Notes: a model not told the origin generated them from the sequence alone. A DNA stretch of 64,000 nt from Psychrobacillus sp032154225 (GCF_032154225.1 NZ_JALDYF010000003.1:62001-126000); one strand, 5' to 3'. Positions 1 through 9,065 are shown, counted from the stretch's first letter. Program-made: numbers and translations.

Positions 1-65
1 AAAGCAGCAGGCTAGTTGAATAAATTCATTTTGTAGAAATAATCTGTAATGAAGGCGGTGACATT

Positions 66-248
66 TTGTTTAAGAAAAGCATCAGGTTCTCTTCATTATA
101 TTTTATAGTATTAACTGTTTGGCAATTAATCGTAAAAGATGAGGTTATGTGGATAGATAATATAATTGTCTGTTTAATATTGTTCTTGATTATTCTGCTT
201 TATGAATGGTCGAAAATTCCCTATAAGTGGAATAAGGGAAAACAATGA
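66..248 (+). CDS. Small membrane protein, unknown function
   Basis: A 60-residue protein that I do not recognise. It starts at a TTG preceded by a purine-rich stretch (GAAGGCGGTG, 51-60) at suitable spacing. Two hydrophobic segments are visible, roughly residues 10-24 and 31-47, and the C-terminus is basic (ends KWNKGKQ), so a two-span membrane protein with its tail in the cytoplasm is plausible. It ends about 90 bases before a bidirectional hairpin. It could be the last gene of an operon that begins outside the window. The TTG start is uncertain. Confidence 0.5.
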   Translation: MFKKSIRFSSLYFIVLTVWQLIVKDEVMWIDNIIVCLILFLIILLYEWSKIPYKWNKGKQ

Positions 249-340
249 GTAAATTTTATTGGTCTTTAGATACTAGAATTCGTTTTTTTATTTGTTAGTA
301 AAAGATTTCGCTTAAACAAAAATAGAGAAATATCCATCAA

Positions 341-368
341 AAAAACGCTCAAACTTATGAGCGTTTTT
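341..368. terminator. Bidirectional intrinsic terminator
   Basis: The arms AAAAACGCTC and GAGCGTTTTT flank an 8-base loop, with A and T runs on the two sides. It lies between convergent genes and can serve both. Confidence 0.85.
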
Positions 369-377
369 CTTTTTTAT

Positions 378-2018
378 CTATTTCTTTATATTCAATTCAT
401 AAACAGCCACAGTTCCAGATACTTCATGCGTTGCAGCTAGTAACGCAGTACCCGTTGGACTCACTTTTGCTGGGATAAATCGCAGACCTTCTGGAGACAC
501 ATCTCCCTTAATATCCTCACTATAATCTCTACTAGAAATTAATTGAACAAATGCAGGTTTTACTGGATTAGAAAGATCATACACCATAATTCCACTTACT
601 CTTTCCAATGCGATAAAAGCATACTTAGTACCATTCACTTCACCCGTAACTACTGTTTCAGGTTCTGGTCCTTTTGCAGAACTGCGCTTATCGTATGCTA
701 TTTCTTCATTATCCGTATTGAAATATTTAGGCATCGCCTTTGAAACAATTCGTTCAAAATCACTTCCGCTATCGTACACAAGCTCCATTGTTTCAGCATT
801 AAAAATAGAGAAGCTACGAGCACCGTACGAATAAAGAGCTTCGTATGTTCCATCCTTTGTCAAACCATTTTCAATTGTAACTTTTGTCTTTTTCATATCT
901 TTGAATAAACCATCTGCGACCATTTTATCCAATTCCACTTGTGTAAATCCTTTATAATTCTTCGCATCTAGTTTTATTTTATCCACTAGATCCCCAATCT
1001 CTGCCTCTTCGGAATATGCCTTGTAATCTCTAGAATCTCCTTCATTTGGCGTCAAAATATACGTTTTTCCATCCGAAGTGAAAGAATCAATTGCATCTGG
1101 CATGTATAATCCTAACAACGGAAGGCGCTCTATTTTCGTTTTCTCGTCCCGTTTACCATCTAATTCATTTCCAGCAACTGAATGATCCTTTACACCAAGA
1201 CCTTTTACATGAAGAATTTTCTCGGAAAGTAAATCCACCGTTGCAATTGCATTATTTTCTTGCATAGACACATAAGCAAATTTGCTATCTTCCGAAACTG
1301 TCACATACTCAGGCTCTAATTGTTGCAGGGTAGTACCTTTTGAGCTAACACGAACTTTTTCATCCAATGGTACATCTTGAAATGTAAGATTATTTACTTT
1401 AAAGTCCTTTGGAGAACCCGTTACATCAATAATAGAAATGGTACCTTCTGGATCCACTTTATAATCATCACTTGGTTCACCTTCATTTGCAACGATTGCT
1501 CTTTTACCATCAGGTGTAAATATAACCATGTCTGGCAATGAACCAACTTGCACTTTTGATATATATTTCCCCTCTTTCGTCATGAAAACAATATAGCCTG
1601 GATCTGTTTTTGGATTGCTTACAACAGATACGGCAACTAAGTCTTTTGAAGGGTGTGAAGCAAGACTTGTAATATCATCTACATTCTCAATTCCAAAATC
1701 TTTTAAAAGGATACGTTTCGTCGATTTTACTTCTGTAAACTTTCCAGATTTCAAAGAACTAAAAGACAGAATATCAATTGCTGAATTTGCTCCATTCGTA
1801 ACAAAAGCTCTTTTTAGCTTTTCATCATATGCTAGAATTTCCGTGCCACCAAGTCCTGACTTGCTATCATATTGACCAATTTGCTTGATGTTCAACTGAT
1901 CCCCACTATATTCACTAAGAGGCGGTTGCTCTTTCGCAAGCACATTAAAAGGCTGACTCCCTGCAAACAATATACTTGCTGCCGTAACACTTGTTAATAA
2001 TGTCTTTTTAATACCCAA
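378..2018 (-). CDS. Choice-of-anchor I family secreted beta-propeller protein
   Basis: A secreted protein of about 546 residues. The N-terminus has a basic start, a hydrophobic core and an A-x-A-like cleavage site (NVLAKEQ). The body is made of repeated strand motifs with YVTN/YncE-like phrases such as GKRAIVANEGEPSD and AFVTNGANSAID, and a C-terminal segment with KGPEPE and SPEGLRF. These are typical of choice-of-anchor I domain proteins, often annotated as alkaline-phosphatase-like. No LPXTG or SLH anchor is seen at the C-terminus. I chose the TTG at 2018 because GGGGG lies at normal spacing upstream; the TTG at 2024 is too close to it. It is monocistronic between two hairpins. The true substrate of the family is uncertain. 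Confidence 0.85.
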   Translation of the reverse strand: MGIKKTLLTSVTAASILFAGSQPFNVLAKEQPPLSEYSGDQLNIKQIGQYDSKSGLGGTEILAYDEKLKRAFVTNGANSAIDILSFSSLKSGKFTEVKSTKRILLKDFGIENVDDITSLASHPSKDLVAVSVVSNPKTDPGYIVFMTKEGKYISKVQVGSLPDMVIFTPDGKRAIVANEGEPSDDYKVDPEGTISIIDVTGSPKDFKVNNLTFQDVPLDEKVRVSSKGTTLQQLEPEYVTVSEDSKFAYVSMQENNAIATVDLLSEKILHVKGLGVKDHSVAGNELDGKRDEKTKIERLPLLGLYMPDAIDSFTSDGKTYILTPNEGDSRDYKAYSEEAEIGDLVDKIKLDAKNYKGFTQVELDKMVADGLFKDMKKTKVTIENGLTKDGTYEALYSYGARSFSIFNAETMELVYDSGSDFERIVSKAMPKYFNTDNEEIAYDKRSSAKGPEPETVVTGEVNGTKYAFIALERVSGIMVYDLSNPVKPAFVQLISSRDYSEDIKGDVSPEGLRFIPAKVSPTGTALLAATHEVSGTVAVYELNIKK

Positions 2019-2115
2019 AATCAATTCCCCCTATATTCTTCTTTCTGAGGTTAACTATATCTATCGAATGTTAAGAAATAATAAATTCTATGTGTTTTTT
2101 TTGTATATTTTCACA

Positions 2116-2159
2116 ACAAAAAAACGTGCAAGCACTATAAAGTGGCTGCACGCTTTTTT
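2116..2159 (-). terminator. Intrinsic terminator after the amino-acid symporter
   Basis: The arms CGTGCA and TGCACG (2125-2130 and 2147-2152), extended by partly paired bases, are flanked by A and T runs. It lies directly after the stop codon of the minus-strand symporter. Confidence 0.75.
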
Positions 2160-2164
2160 GTTAT

Positions 2165-3562
2165 TTATCTGTCTTCCTCGCCCCAACACTCCGTATTTTT
2201 CAATCCCGGAATTGTTTTTGCGTAAAACGTTGGATTTTTCCCCTCTTTGCGTTGGCTCGTAAAATCATCCAACACTAAGAACGCTATTTTCCCAAGTAAA
2301 AGAATAGTGATGATATTGATAACTGCCATGAGTCCCATAAACAAATCTGCTAAGTTCCATACGAGTTGTACATTCGCAATAGAGCCAAACATAACCATTC
2401 CTAGCACTATTGCACGGTAGCCTGTTAACCATCCTTTATGCGCATTCATAAATTCTATATTCGTTTCACCGTAATAGTAATTTCCAATAATCGAACTAAA
2501 TGCGAAGAAAATAATCGCAATCGCTATAAAGTATGGAGCCCAACCACCCACATGTTCTGCTAATGAGTTTTGAGTTAAAATGATTCCATTACTTTCACCA
2601 GTATCATAAAGCCCTGCTAAAATAATGATGAATGCTGTCGCTGAACAAATAATAATCGTATCGAAAAACACACCTAGGCTCTGAACAAGCCCTTGTTTCG
2701 CAGGATGAGAAATACTTGCCGTAGCTGCTGCGTTTGGTACACTCCCCATTCCGGCTTCATTTGAGAATAAACCGCGGCGTACACCTTGCATAATAGCAAC
2801 TCCTACTGCTCCACCAGCTGCCTCGCGAAGACCAAATGCCTCCGAAATGATTAAGCTAAACACCGCTGGAATTTCCGTATAATTAGTCACAACAACGTAA
2901 AGTGCAACGAGTAGGTAAAAAACAGCCATTACTGGTACAAACACTTGTGTCACTTTCACAATCCGATGTATTCCACCGAAAATAATCATCGCCGTTAACA
3001 AGACTAAAGCTACACCAATAGCCGCCGGAGCAATATTAAATGCTTCACCTACGGAAGTAGCAATCGTATTCGACTGCACCGCATTAAAAATAAAACCAAA
3101 ACATAATGTTAAAAGAATACTAAAAACGATAGCTAATTTACGTTGTCCCAACGCTTTTTCCATATAGTAAGCTGGTCCACCACGAAACGTGTCACCATCT
3201 CTAACTTTATAAACTTGCGCAAGCGTACTTTCTATAAAAGCAGTTGCCATCCCAATAGTAGCAATAACCCACATCCAGAATATAGCTCCTGGGCCACCGA
3301 CACCAATAGCTAGGGCAACCCCTGTAATATTCCCTGTACCTACACGAGAAGCAGTACTAATCGTGAATGCTTGGAAAGCGGAAACTCCACCTTTTTCTTC
3401 TTTCTTTTCCGCTATTAAACGAAACATTTCTGTAAACAAACGAAATTGAACAAACTTCGTACCAATTGTAAAATACAATCCAGCACCTAATAGTAATGCT
3501 ATTAGGATATATGTCCATAAAACATTATTTACTCCATCCACAATATTACTAATCCACTCCAT
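2165..3562 (-). CDS. Sodium:alanine/glycine symporter (AGCS family)
   Basis: A protein of 465 residues that imports a small neutral amino acid (alanine, glycine or perhaps glutamine) with Na+. It has about ten hydrophobic segments and AGCS signatures: the conserved early stretch around ASRVGTGNITGVA, FRGGPAYYMEKALG, RRGLFSNEAGMGSVPNAAA and, near the end, GNYYYGETNIEF. The start at 3562 (MEWISN) follows a strong AGGAGG. The open frame continues upstream to 3712, but that stretch covers the previous gene's terminator and 3' end, so it is not coding. The exact substrate cannot be read from sequence; B. subtilis AlsT is one homologue. Confidence 0.92.
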   Translation of the reverse strand: MEWISNIVDGVNNVLWTYILIALLLGAGLYFTIGTKFVQFRLFTEMFRLIAEKKEEKGGVSAFQAFTISTASRVGTGNITGVALAIGVGGPGAIFWMWVIATIGMATAFIESTLAQVYKVRDGDTFRGGPAYYMEKALGQRKLAIVFSILLTLCFGFIFNAVQSNTIATSVGEAFNIAPAAIGVALVLLTAMIIFGGIHRIVKVTQVFVPVMAVFYLLVALYVVVTNYTEIPAVFSLIISEAFGLREAAGGAVGVAIMQGVRRGLFSNEAGMGSVPNAAATASISHPAKQGLVQSLGVFFDTIIICSATAFIIILAGLYDTGESNGIILTQNSLAEHVGGWAPYFIAIAIIFFAFSSIIGNYYYGETNIEFMNAHKGWLTGYRAIVLGMVMFGSIANVQLVWNLADLFMGLMAVINIITILLLGKIAFLVLDDFTSQRKEGKNPTFYAKTIPGLKNTECWGEEDR

Positions 3563-3621
3563 GTACTTTCCTCCTGCTATACCTCTAAGTTGATGCCCCT
3601 CCATGTCGTATAAAGAAGAAC

Positions 3622-3651
3622 AAAAAAAACAGTTAGGACTTTCCCTAACTG
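3622..3651 (-). terminator. Intrinsic terminator after the DsbA-family gene
   Basis: The arms CAGTTAGG and CCTAACTG (3630-3637 and 3644-3651) are followed on the minus strand by a T run (3622-3629). Confidence 0.85.
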
Positions 3652-3665
3652 GCTTTCTTGTTTTA

Positions 3666-4370
3666 TTATATATCACATTTATCGTCTGTGCATAGATTTG
3701 CATCTTCACCAAGTGATTGTAGCTTTGGAGAAATTCCTTCTTCTGCCGCCACTTTTCTTAATGCACCTTCAAATGCTTCTGTTGGTTGTGCACCAGAAAT
3801 AGCGTATTTATCATTTATTACGAAAAATGGTACTCCTCGAACACCAATTTGTCCTGCTCGTGCAATATCCATTTGTACTTCGTTTAAATAAGCATCCGAA
3901 TCCAGTACTTTTTGTGCTTCTTCTCTTGATAATCCCATTGAATCGACTAGATCAAGTAACACATCATGTTTTCCTATCTCTTGCGCTTCAATGAAGTAAG
4001 CATGTAAAAGTAGCTCATTTGCTTCTTTAGCCTTACCTTGCTCTGATGCCCATTTTACTAGACGATGTGCATCTTCCGTATTAGCAGGCTTCATGCGATC
4101 AAAATCATACTCTAAGCCAACTGATTTTGCTTGTTCTGCTACACCCGCTGTCATTTGTTTTGCAGCTTCTACAGTAGAACCGTATTTTTCAGCAAGCACT
4201 TCGTACATAGACTTATCAGATATTTTGGGTGTGTTTGGATCTAGCTGGAAGCTTTTGAATTCTACTTCTGCTTGATCGGTAATACCAACTTGCTTTAGTG
4301 CCTCTTCTAGTCTTCTTTTACCAATATAACAAAAAGGGCAAACAAAATCTGACCATACTTCTATTTTCAT
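3666..4370 (-). CDS. DsbA-family oxidoreductase (FrnE/YwbO type)
   Basis: A cytoplasmic thioredoxin-fold protein of 234 residues. The redox motif C-P-F-C is at residues 11-14 (DFVCPFCYIGKRR), followed by the helical insertion of the FrnE group and the cis-proline region GVRGVPFFVINDKYAISGAQ. There is no signal peptide, so it is a cytosolic disulfide oxidoreductase or isomerase rather than a secreted DsbA. The start at 4370 (MKIEVWS) is preferred because GGAGG lies 8 bases upstream; the ATG at 4376 is too close to it. The gene stands between two hairpins and is probably monocistronic. The C-terminus carries two further cysteines (LCTDDKCDI). Confidence 0.9.
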   Translation of the reverse strand: MKIEVWSDFVCPFCYIGKRRLEEALKQVGITDQAEVEFKSFQLDPNTPKISDKSMYEVLAEKYGSTVEAAKQMTAGVAEQAKSVGLEYDFDRMKPANTEDAHRLVKWASEQGKAKEANELLLHAYFIEAQEIGKHDVLLDLVDSMGLSREEAQKVLDSDAYLNEVQMDIARAGQIGVRGVPFFVINDKYAISGAQPTEAFEGALRKVAAEEGISPKLQSLGEDANLCTDDKCDI

Positions 4371-4433
4371 CTCCATCACCTCCACTTTATTGTAAAGTGT
4401 GTTTCTTCTTATTTCAAAATAACTGCCTGTAAT

Positions 4434-4464
4434 TAAAAAACTTCCTACCATTTATGATAGGAAG
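4434..4464 (-). terminator. Intrinsic terminator after ppaC
   Basis: The stem CTTCCTA / TAGGAAG has a 10-base loop and a minus-strand T run at 4434-4440. Confidence 0.85.
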
Positions 4465-4472
4465 TCCATTTA

Positions 4473-5402
4473 TTAGTTTGATAATGCTTCCGTTAGCGCT
4501 GGCACTACTTGTTTTTTACGAGACACGACACCTTTTAAAAGTGCAACATTGTTTTCGAACTTCGTACCAAACGCTGCCTCTGCTTTTAATGCCGCTTTTC
4601 CTAGTGCCAATGCAACCGAATCATTATTTAAAATATCCGTTACAACAAAGAAAAACAAATCTAATTCTTTTTCTTGAATAACGCCGTGGATCAATTTTTC
4701 TAGTTCTGCTTGGCGTCCCATTACATCATTAACATCCACTGCATTCACTTGAGCAATTTCCACTTTATATTCGCCCATGCCGAACTCTTTTGCATCTAAT
4801 GAAAGAAGTTCCTCTAAGCTTTTATCACTTAAATCTGCCCCAGCTTTTAACATAGCTAGTCCATACTCTGCTGCATCTACTCCAGCAGTTTTTTCTAGCT
4901 CACGTGCTGCTACCACATCTTCGTCTGTACAAGTTGGTGATTTGAACAATAAAGTATCCGAAACAATTGCTGACAGCATTAAACCCGCAATATTTGCTGG
5001 AACTTCCACACCTTTTTCTTTATACAATTTATTTAATATCGTTGCCGTACAACCAACTGGCTCCGCACGATAATAAAGAGGCTCTGCTGTTTCAAAGTTA
5101 GCAATACGGTGATGGTCAATGACTTCTGTTACTTGTACTTCGTCAATACCTTCTGCACTTTGTTGTTTTTCATTGTGATCGACTAAAATAACTTGCTTCG
5201 CTTCAGAAGCGACATTTCCAATAAGTCTTGGTGCTTCAAAGCCAAACTTTTCTAATGCAAATTTTGTTTCATTATTTATCTCTCCAAGGCGAACTGCCTC
5301 TGCTTCTACACCAATTGCATTTTTTAAATGTGCATATACAATCGCTGATGTGATTGTGTCTGTGTCTGGATTTTTATGTCCGAATACTAATACTTTTCCC
5401 AT
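4473..5402 (-). CDS. ppaC: Manganese-dependent inorganic pyrophosphatase
   Basis: A 309-residue family II pyrophosphatase that hydrolyses pyrophosphate to phosphate in the cytosol and so pulls biosynthetic reactions forward. The DHH-family metal motifs are visible: GHKNPDTDT (His9, Asp13, Asp15), VDHNEK and the signature VIDHHR. The C-terminal DHHA2 domain includes the SRKKQVVP loop near the end. The length matches the usual 305-310 residues. A strong ribosome-binding site precedes the start and the gene has its own terminator. Confidence 0.97.
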   Translation of the reverse strand: MGKVLVFGHKNPDTDTITSAIVYAHLKNAIGVEAEAVRLGEINNETKFALEKFGFEAPRLIGNVASEAKQVILVDHNEKQQSAEGIDEVQVTEVIDHHRIANFETAEPLYYRAEPVGCTATILNKLYKEKGVEVPANIAGLMLSAIVSDTLLFKSPTCTDEDVVAARELEKTAGVDAAEYGLAMLKAGADLSDKSLEELLSLDAKEFGMGEYKVEIAQVNAVDVNDVMGRQAELEKLIHGVIQEKELDLFFFVVTDILNNDSVALALGKAALKAEAAFGTKFENNVALLKGVVSRKKQVVPALTEALSN

Positions 5403-5447
5403 GAAAATTCCTCCTAAAAAACATTTACCGAATTCATTTTATCATAT

Positions 5448-5891
5448 TTACGGTCTTTGATTGAAAAGTAAATTTGCTAACTGTGATTTCTGATGTAGGA
5501 AATCTGCAAGTGTATACTCATCCAACACGTTCAAGTACGCTTTTAAAGCTTGCTGAAGCGCACCTTTCAAACTACATGCTGGCGTAATAACGCAGCTATT
5601 CGTCGTACAATCAAAACACTCAACTAGATGAAAATCATCTTCTGTTTTTCTTACAACTTGTCCTATATTAATCGTTTCCGGGGTCATCGCTAATCGAATA
5701 CCTCCGCCACGTCCTCTCACCGTTTCGATGTAACCTAATTTTCCCAGCTCAAATGTCACTTTCATCAAATGATTTTTAGATATTCCATAAGCATCCGAAA
5801 TCGATTGAATCGTCGAAAGTTCCTTATCTTCTTTTGTTCCAAGGTATATTAACACTCTAAGTGAGAAATCTGTATACATAGTTAATCTCAT
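5448..5891 (-). CDS. nsrR: Nitric-oxide-sensitive Rrf2 repressor NsrR
   Basis: A 147-residue Rrf2-family regulator that senses NO through an iron-sulfur cluster. The winged helix occupies residues 1-80 (TDFSLRVLIYLG, then YGISKNHLMKV as recognition helix). Cysteines 92, 100 and 106 sit at the positions used by B. subtilis NsrR, with an extra Cys95. The start at 5891 (MRLTMYTDF) follows GGTGG; the longer frame to 5918 merely translates the ribosome-binding site. Divergent transcription from hmp, the classic NsrR target, supports the assignment. Confidence 0.93.
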   Translation of the reverse strand: MRLTMYTDFSLRVLIYLGTKEDKELSTIQSISDAYGISKNHLMKVTFELGKLGYIETVRGRGGGIRLAMTPETINIGQVVRKTEDDFHLVECFDCTTNSCVITPACSLKGALQQALKAYLNVLDEYTLADFLHQKSQLANLLFNQRP

Positions 5892-5965
5892 ATTGCCACC
5901 GCCATTCTTCTTTTTCATTATAACGATTATGGCGATTCCGTGAAAGAAATGTGTCTGATTTATTA

Positions 5966-5988
5966 AAGAAGTATTTTAAATATTGCTT
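5966..5988. promoter_or_regulatory. Candidate NsrR operator in the nsrR-hmp gap
   Basis: An AT-rich imperfect palindrome centred on GTATTTTAAATAT (5971-5983) lies about 70 bases upstream of hmp. Its TATTTtAAATA core resembles the described Bacillus NsrR site. The match is by eye only. Confidence 0.45.
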
Positions 5989-6055
5989 TAAGGTAAATTG
6001 GGGAGTATCGTAAGAGTTGTAAACAAACAAGAAAAGAAAAGGACGTGTAATCATT

Positions 6056-7243
6056 ATGTTATCTCAACAAACAATTGATATCGTAAAATCTACTGCTCCA
6101 ATTTTAGCTGATCACGGAGTTGAAATTACTACTGTTTTTTATAAAAATATGTTCGAAGCACACCCAGAACTACTAAATATATTTAACCATGCTAACCAAG
6201 CTAAAGGACGTCAACAAACTGCACTAGCAAACACTGTATACGCAGCCGCAGTACACATAGATAATCTTGGTGCTATTATTCCAGTCGTTAAACAAATCGC
6301 AACTAAGCACGTAAGCCTAGGTATTAAACCAGAGCATTATCCAATCGTTGGAGAGCATTTACTTGGTGCTATTAAACAAGTACTTGGAGATGCAGCAACA
6401 GACGAAATTATTGGAGCATGGGCAGAAGCTTATGGAGTAATTGCAGATGCATTTATCGGCATTGAAGAAGAAATGTATGTTGCTACTGAATCACAACCAG
6501 GTGGATGGCGCTTCTTTAAAGACTTCATCATTGCTAATAAAGTAGTCGAGAGTGACAATATAACTTCTTTCTATTTGAAACCTGCGGACAGTAACGTATT
6601 ACCAACTTATGAGGCTGGCCAATTCGTTTCAATCCGAGTGAGTATCCCTGGAGAAAAATACTTATTGAATCGTCAATACAGCCTTTCAAAAGCAGCTGAC
6701 TCAGATATGTATCGCATTTCAGTGAAAAAGGAAGATGAAAACAATCCTGAAGGAAAAGTATCTGTTCACTTACACAACACTGTAAATGTTGGAGATATCG
6801 TAGAACTTAGCGCTCCAGCTGGAGATTTCTTCTTAGATTCAGAAAAATCTACTCCTGTCACATTTATAAGTGGTGGTGTAGGAATCACACCAATGATGAG
6901 TATGTTCGACACAATTGCGAAAAACCAACCAAGTCGTTCTGTATCATTCATCTATAGTGCTCGTAATGAAAGCCTACATCCATTTGATAAAGACATCCGT
7001 TCTTTAATGGAAACAATGGAAGACACAAAATACGTTACACTTTACTCAGATGGTGGAGATGGCGTAATTACAAAAGACGTATTAGCAAAACATGCCATTC
7101 AAAACGGGGATGTATACGTTTGTGGACCTGCTCCATTCATGGAAGCAATGATTAATCACTTATTAGAACTTGGATACTCAAACGAAAAAATTCATTTCGA
7201 ATTTTTCGGACCAGCTATGCATCTTGATTTAGTACAAGCATAA
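6056..7243 (+). CDS. hmp: Flavohemoglobin, nitric oxide dioxygenase
   Basis: A 395-residue enzyme that oxidises NO to nitrate with O2 and NAD(P)H. The globin domain (about residues 1-140) keeps Tyr29 (B10), Gln53 (E7) and the proximal His85 (IATKHVSLG). The FAD domain has RQYSLS, and the NAD domain has SGGVGITPMMSM and YVCGPAPFM. Full length, no truncation. It is divergent from nsrR, so it is likely NO-inducible. Downstream, transcription would run through a dispersed repeat (7246-7472) before reaching a hairpin terminator at about 7473-7510. Confidence 0.97.
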   Translation: MLSQQTIDIVKSTAPILADHGVEITTVFYKNMFEAHPELLNIFNHANQAKGRQQTALANTVYAAAVHIDNLGAIIPVVKQIATKHVSLGIKPEHYPIVGEHLLGAIKQVLGDAATDEIIGAWAEAYGVIADAFIGIEEEMYVATESQPGGWRFFKDFIIANKVVESDNITSFYLKPADSNVLPTYEAGQFVSIRVSIPGEKYLLNRQYSLSKAADSDMYRISVKKEDENNPEGKVSVHLHNTVNVGDIVELSAPAGDFFLDSEKSTPVTFISGGVGITPMMSMFDTIAKNQPSRSVSFIYSARNESLHPFDKDIRSLMETMEDTKYVTLYSDGGDGVITKDVLAKHAIQNGDVYVCGPAPFMEAMINHLLELGYSNEKIHFEFFGPAMHLDLVQA

Positions 7244-7245
7244 TT

Positions 7246-7472
7246 GATAAGAAATGTGTAAGCGCCTATATCTGCCCCGACAGGCATGTTCTTCTGCGAC
7301 GAGTAATCGCAGGAGCAAAATGGGGAAAAGCGAGGAGGCAGATCCACAGCCACCACAGCTTTGTTTATTGCGACGAGTAACCGCTGGAGCACTTTTCACA
7401 TTTGACCCTGAGGGGCTAGGCACTGAAGCTGGACAGTTACTAAATAAGAGAGCTTATACTTTCTTATAAGGT
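7246..7472 (+). repeat. Dispersed repeat family A, copy 1 (hmp 3' UTR)
   Basis: An intergenic repeat whose relative is at 31225-31412. Shared landmarks in order are GTAAGCGCCTAT, GACAGGCA, two copies of a 22-base module containing GCGACGAGTAACCGCAGG (here 7295-7316 with one T change, and 7369-7390), CTTTTCACATTTG, GGGACTAGGC-like, and AGCTTATACTTTCTTAT. The two modules are 52 bases apart here against 9 in copy 2. Short open frames in it look spurious. Nothing else fills 7244-7620 apart from the terminator and the next gene's promoter region. Confidence 0.85.
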
Positions 7473-7510
7473 AAAAAAGAGTTACTTCGTTTTTGAAGTA
7501 GTTCTTTTTT
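7473..7510 (+). terminator. Intrinsic terminator after hmp and repeat A1
   Basis: The stem TTACTTC / GAAGTA with flanking AAAAAAGA and TCTTTTTT has a T-rich tail, in plus orientation. Confidence 0.75.
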
Positions 7511-7620
7511 ATTTTTAGGAATTATTTAACGTTCTAATGAGTGTTTAGTATTATGCACTTACTACCATTGATGCTATAATGAGCCTAACGATTTTTATTA
7601 ATATGGAAATGAGTGAAATA

Positions 7621-8421
7621 ATGTCTAAAGATTTCGAAAGCAAATATATCCCCCTCTCCAACTTTTTCAAGCAATCCACACATAAAGAACTAACCTTGGC
7701 ATTCACTGAAATTGAAGCAATCATTGGACATACTCTACCTAACGCAGCTTATTTAAGCAGCAGCTGGTGGAAGAAAACGAAGCCGCCCGCTTTACACTAT
7801 TTCGCTTGGACGAACTATGGCTACTCTGTAAAAGAAGTAGAACTTGGAAAGTCTGTCACATTCCAAGGAATTATTCACGAGAAAGATGAACGACCAGCCG
7901 ATGAAAATAATCAGCAAGATATCCTTATTATTCGTGAAGCAGAACTGGAAGATGCACGCGCATTTATCCATCTACAAGAAACTATCTTTTCCGAAACAGA
8001 CTTTATGTTATATGGAAAATCTGACATGCAAGTAACCGTTCAAAGTATGCGCAAAAAAATGACTGCTTGGAAACACTCCACGAACTCCATTTTGCTACTA
8101 GCAATTATGAACGGGCAATTCGCTGGATTCTTACTAATCTCAGGTGGTCCAGGTCCTCGTGCATTACACCGTGGATCAGTTGTCATTGGTGTAAAAAAAG
8201 AATTTTCCCAAAAAGGGATTGCCTCTTCTCTTATGCGCCAAGGTGAAAATTGGGCTAAGGGAGTTAATATTTCTAAGCTCGAGCTTACAGTCATAAGAAA
8301 TAATGTAAACGCTCAAAAGCTATATAAAAAGCTAGGGTTTGAAAATGAGGGTACACGGAAAAATGCACTCATTATTGACGATCAATTTGTTGATGAGTAT
8401 TATATGGGAAAACTTATATAA
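7621..8421 (+). CDS. DUF7662-GNAT fusion acetyltransferase
   Basis: A protein of about 266 residues with two parts. Residues ~10-80 resemble the DUF7662 family (THKELTLAFTEIEAIIG, then LSSSWWKKT and FAWTNYGYSVKEVELG). Residues ~105-265 form a GNAT acetyltransferase with the acetyl-CoA loop (VIGVKKEFSQKGIASSLMRQ) and the late NVNAQKLYKKLGFENEG motif. The acceptor substrate is unknown. The ATG at 7621 is chosen because a TATAAT at 7573-7578 makes the ATG at 7579 an unlikely start; 7603 and 7609 are alternatives. Monocistronic. Confidence 0.8.
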   Translation: MSKDFESKYIPLSNFFKQSTHKELTLAFTEIEAIIGHTLPNAAYLSSSWWKKTKPPALHYFAWTNYGYSVKEVELGKSVTFQGIIHEKDERPADENNQQDILIIREAELEDARAFIHLQETIFSETDFMLYGKSDMQVTVQSMRKKMTAWKHSTNSILLLAIMNGQFAGFLLISGGPGPRALHRGSVVIGVKKEFSQKGIASSLMRQGENWAKGVNISKLELTVIRNNVNAQKLYKKLGFENEGTRKNALIIDDQFVDEYYMGKLI

Positions 8422-8423
8422 GC

Positions 8424-8462
8424 AAAAAGCACGGAGAGTCCAGTAGACTCCTCGTGCTTTTT
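8424..8462. terminator. Bidirectional terminator
   Basis: The stem AAAAAGCACG / CGTGCTTTTT with inner paired GAGTC / GACTC lies between convergent genes. Confidence 0.9.
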
Positions 8463-8463
8463 G

Positions 8464-9048
8464 TTATCTTGCTTTCGAAACGAACGGATTATCTGTTGCC
8501 CAAAAGCGCCATGGATAATGTACAGCCTCTTCGCTATTTCCAATGCCAATTCTTGGTCCAGTTGAAACATTCATGACTTGTTCACCTTCTGCGATATACA
8601 ACGGCTTTTCCGTCCAAGGTTTCCCGTAATAATCCATTGTAATACCTAATGCTTTTGTAAGTTTGCCTGGTCCATTCGTCCATTGTTTCATCGGCTGATT
8701 TTTTCGATGCTCTTGCATTACTTCTAATCCTTCTATCGGCTCCACTGCGCGTATTAATATTGCATTAGGAGTTCCAATCGCACCAGCTACAACATTGATC
8801 AATGTATGCGTATGCATTTGGTACGTATATATTTGTCCAGCCTCACCAAACATAATTTCTGTTCGCTTCGTTCTTCTATTTCCATAACTATGTGCCGCCT
8901 TATCTTCAGGTCCCATATATGCTTCTGTTTCCACTATTTTCCCAATAAGTACGCCACTGCTATGCTCATGGACAATATATTTCCCTAATAAATGCTCTGC
9001 TAATTCTAATGTTGGTTGGTGAAAAAAAGATAGATCAATTGGTTTCAT
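8464..9048 (-). CDS. DNA-3-methyladenine glycosylase (AAG/MPG family)
   Basis: A 194-residue base-excision repair enzyme removing 3-methyladenine and other alkylated purines. Family landmarks: LLGKYIVHE, the catalytic KIVETEAYMGPEDKAAHSY (Glu in VETEAY), the YTYQMHTHTLINVV strand, AILIRAVEPIEG and NGPGKLTKALGI. Its length is normal for the bacterial family. It starts 17 bases after the upstream CoA-transferase ends, with GAGGAG before the ATG, so the two may be co-transcribed although their functions are unrelated. Confidence 0.93.
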   Translation of the reverse strand: MKPIDLSFFHQPTLELAEHLLGKYIVHEHSSGVLIGKIVETEAYMGPEDKAAHSYGNRRTKRTEIMFGEAGQIYTYQMHTHTLINVVAGAIGTPNAILIRAVEPIEGLEVMQEHRKNQPMKQWTNGPGKLTKALGITMDYYGKPWTEKPLYIAEGEQVMNVSTGPRIGIGNSEEAVHYPWRFWATDNPFVSKAR

Positions 9049-9065
9049 ACATCGAATTCTCCTCG

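Noticed and set aside
3563..3712. N-terminal extension of the sodium:alanine symporter
   Set aside because: It would include the previous gene's terminator and 3' end; the ATG at 3562 has a strong ribosome-binding site.
5857..6054. 65-residue minus-strand frame in the nsrR-hmp gap
   Set aside because: It covers the regulatory region and the nsrR start; no ribosome-binding site.
7254..7469. Overlapping short frames on both strands after hmp
   Set aside because: They coincide exactly with repeat family A and are not kept in the second copy at 31225-31412.
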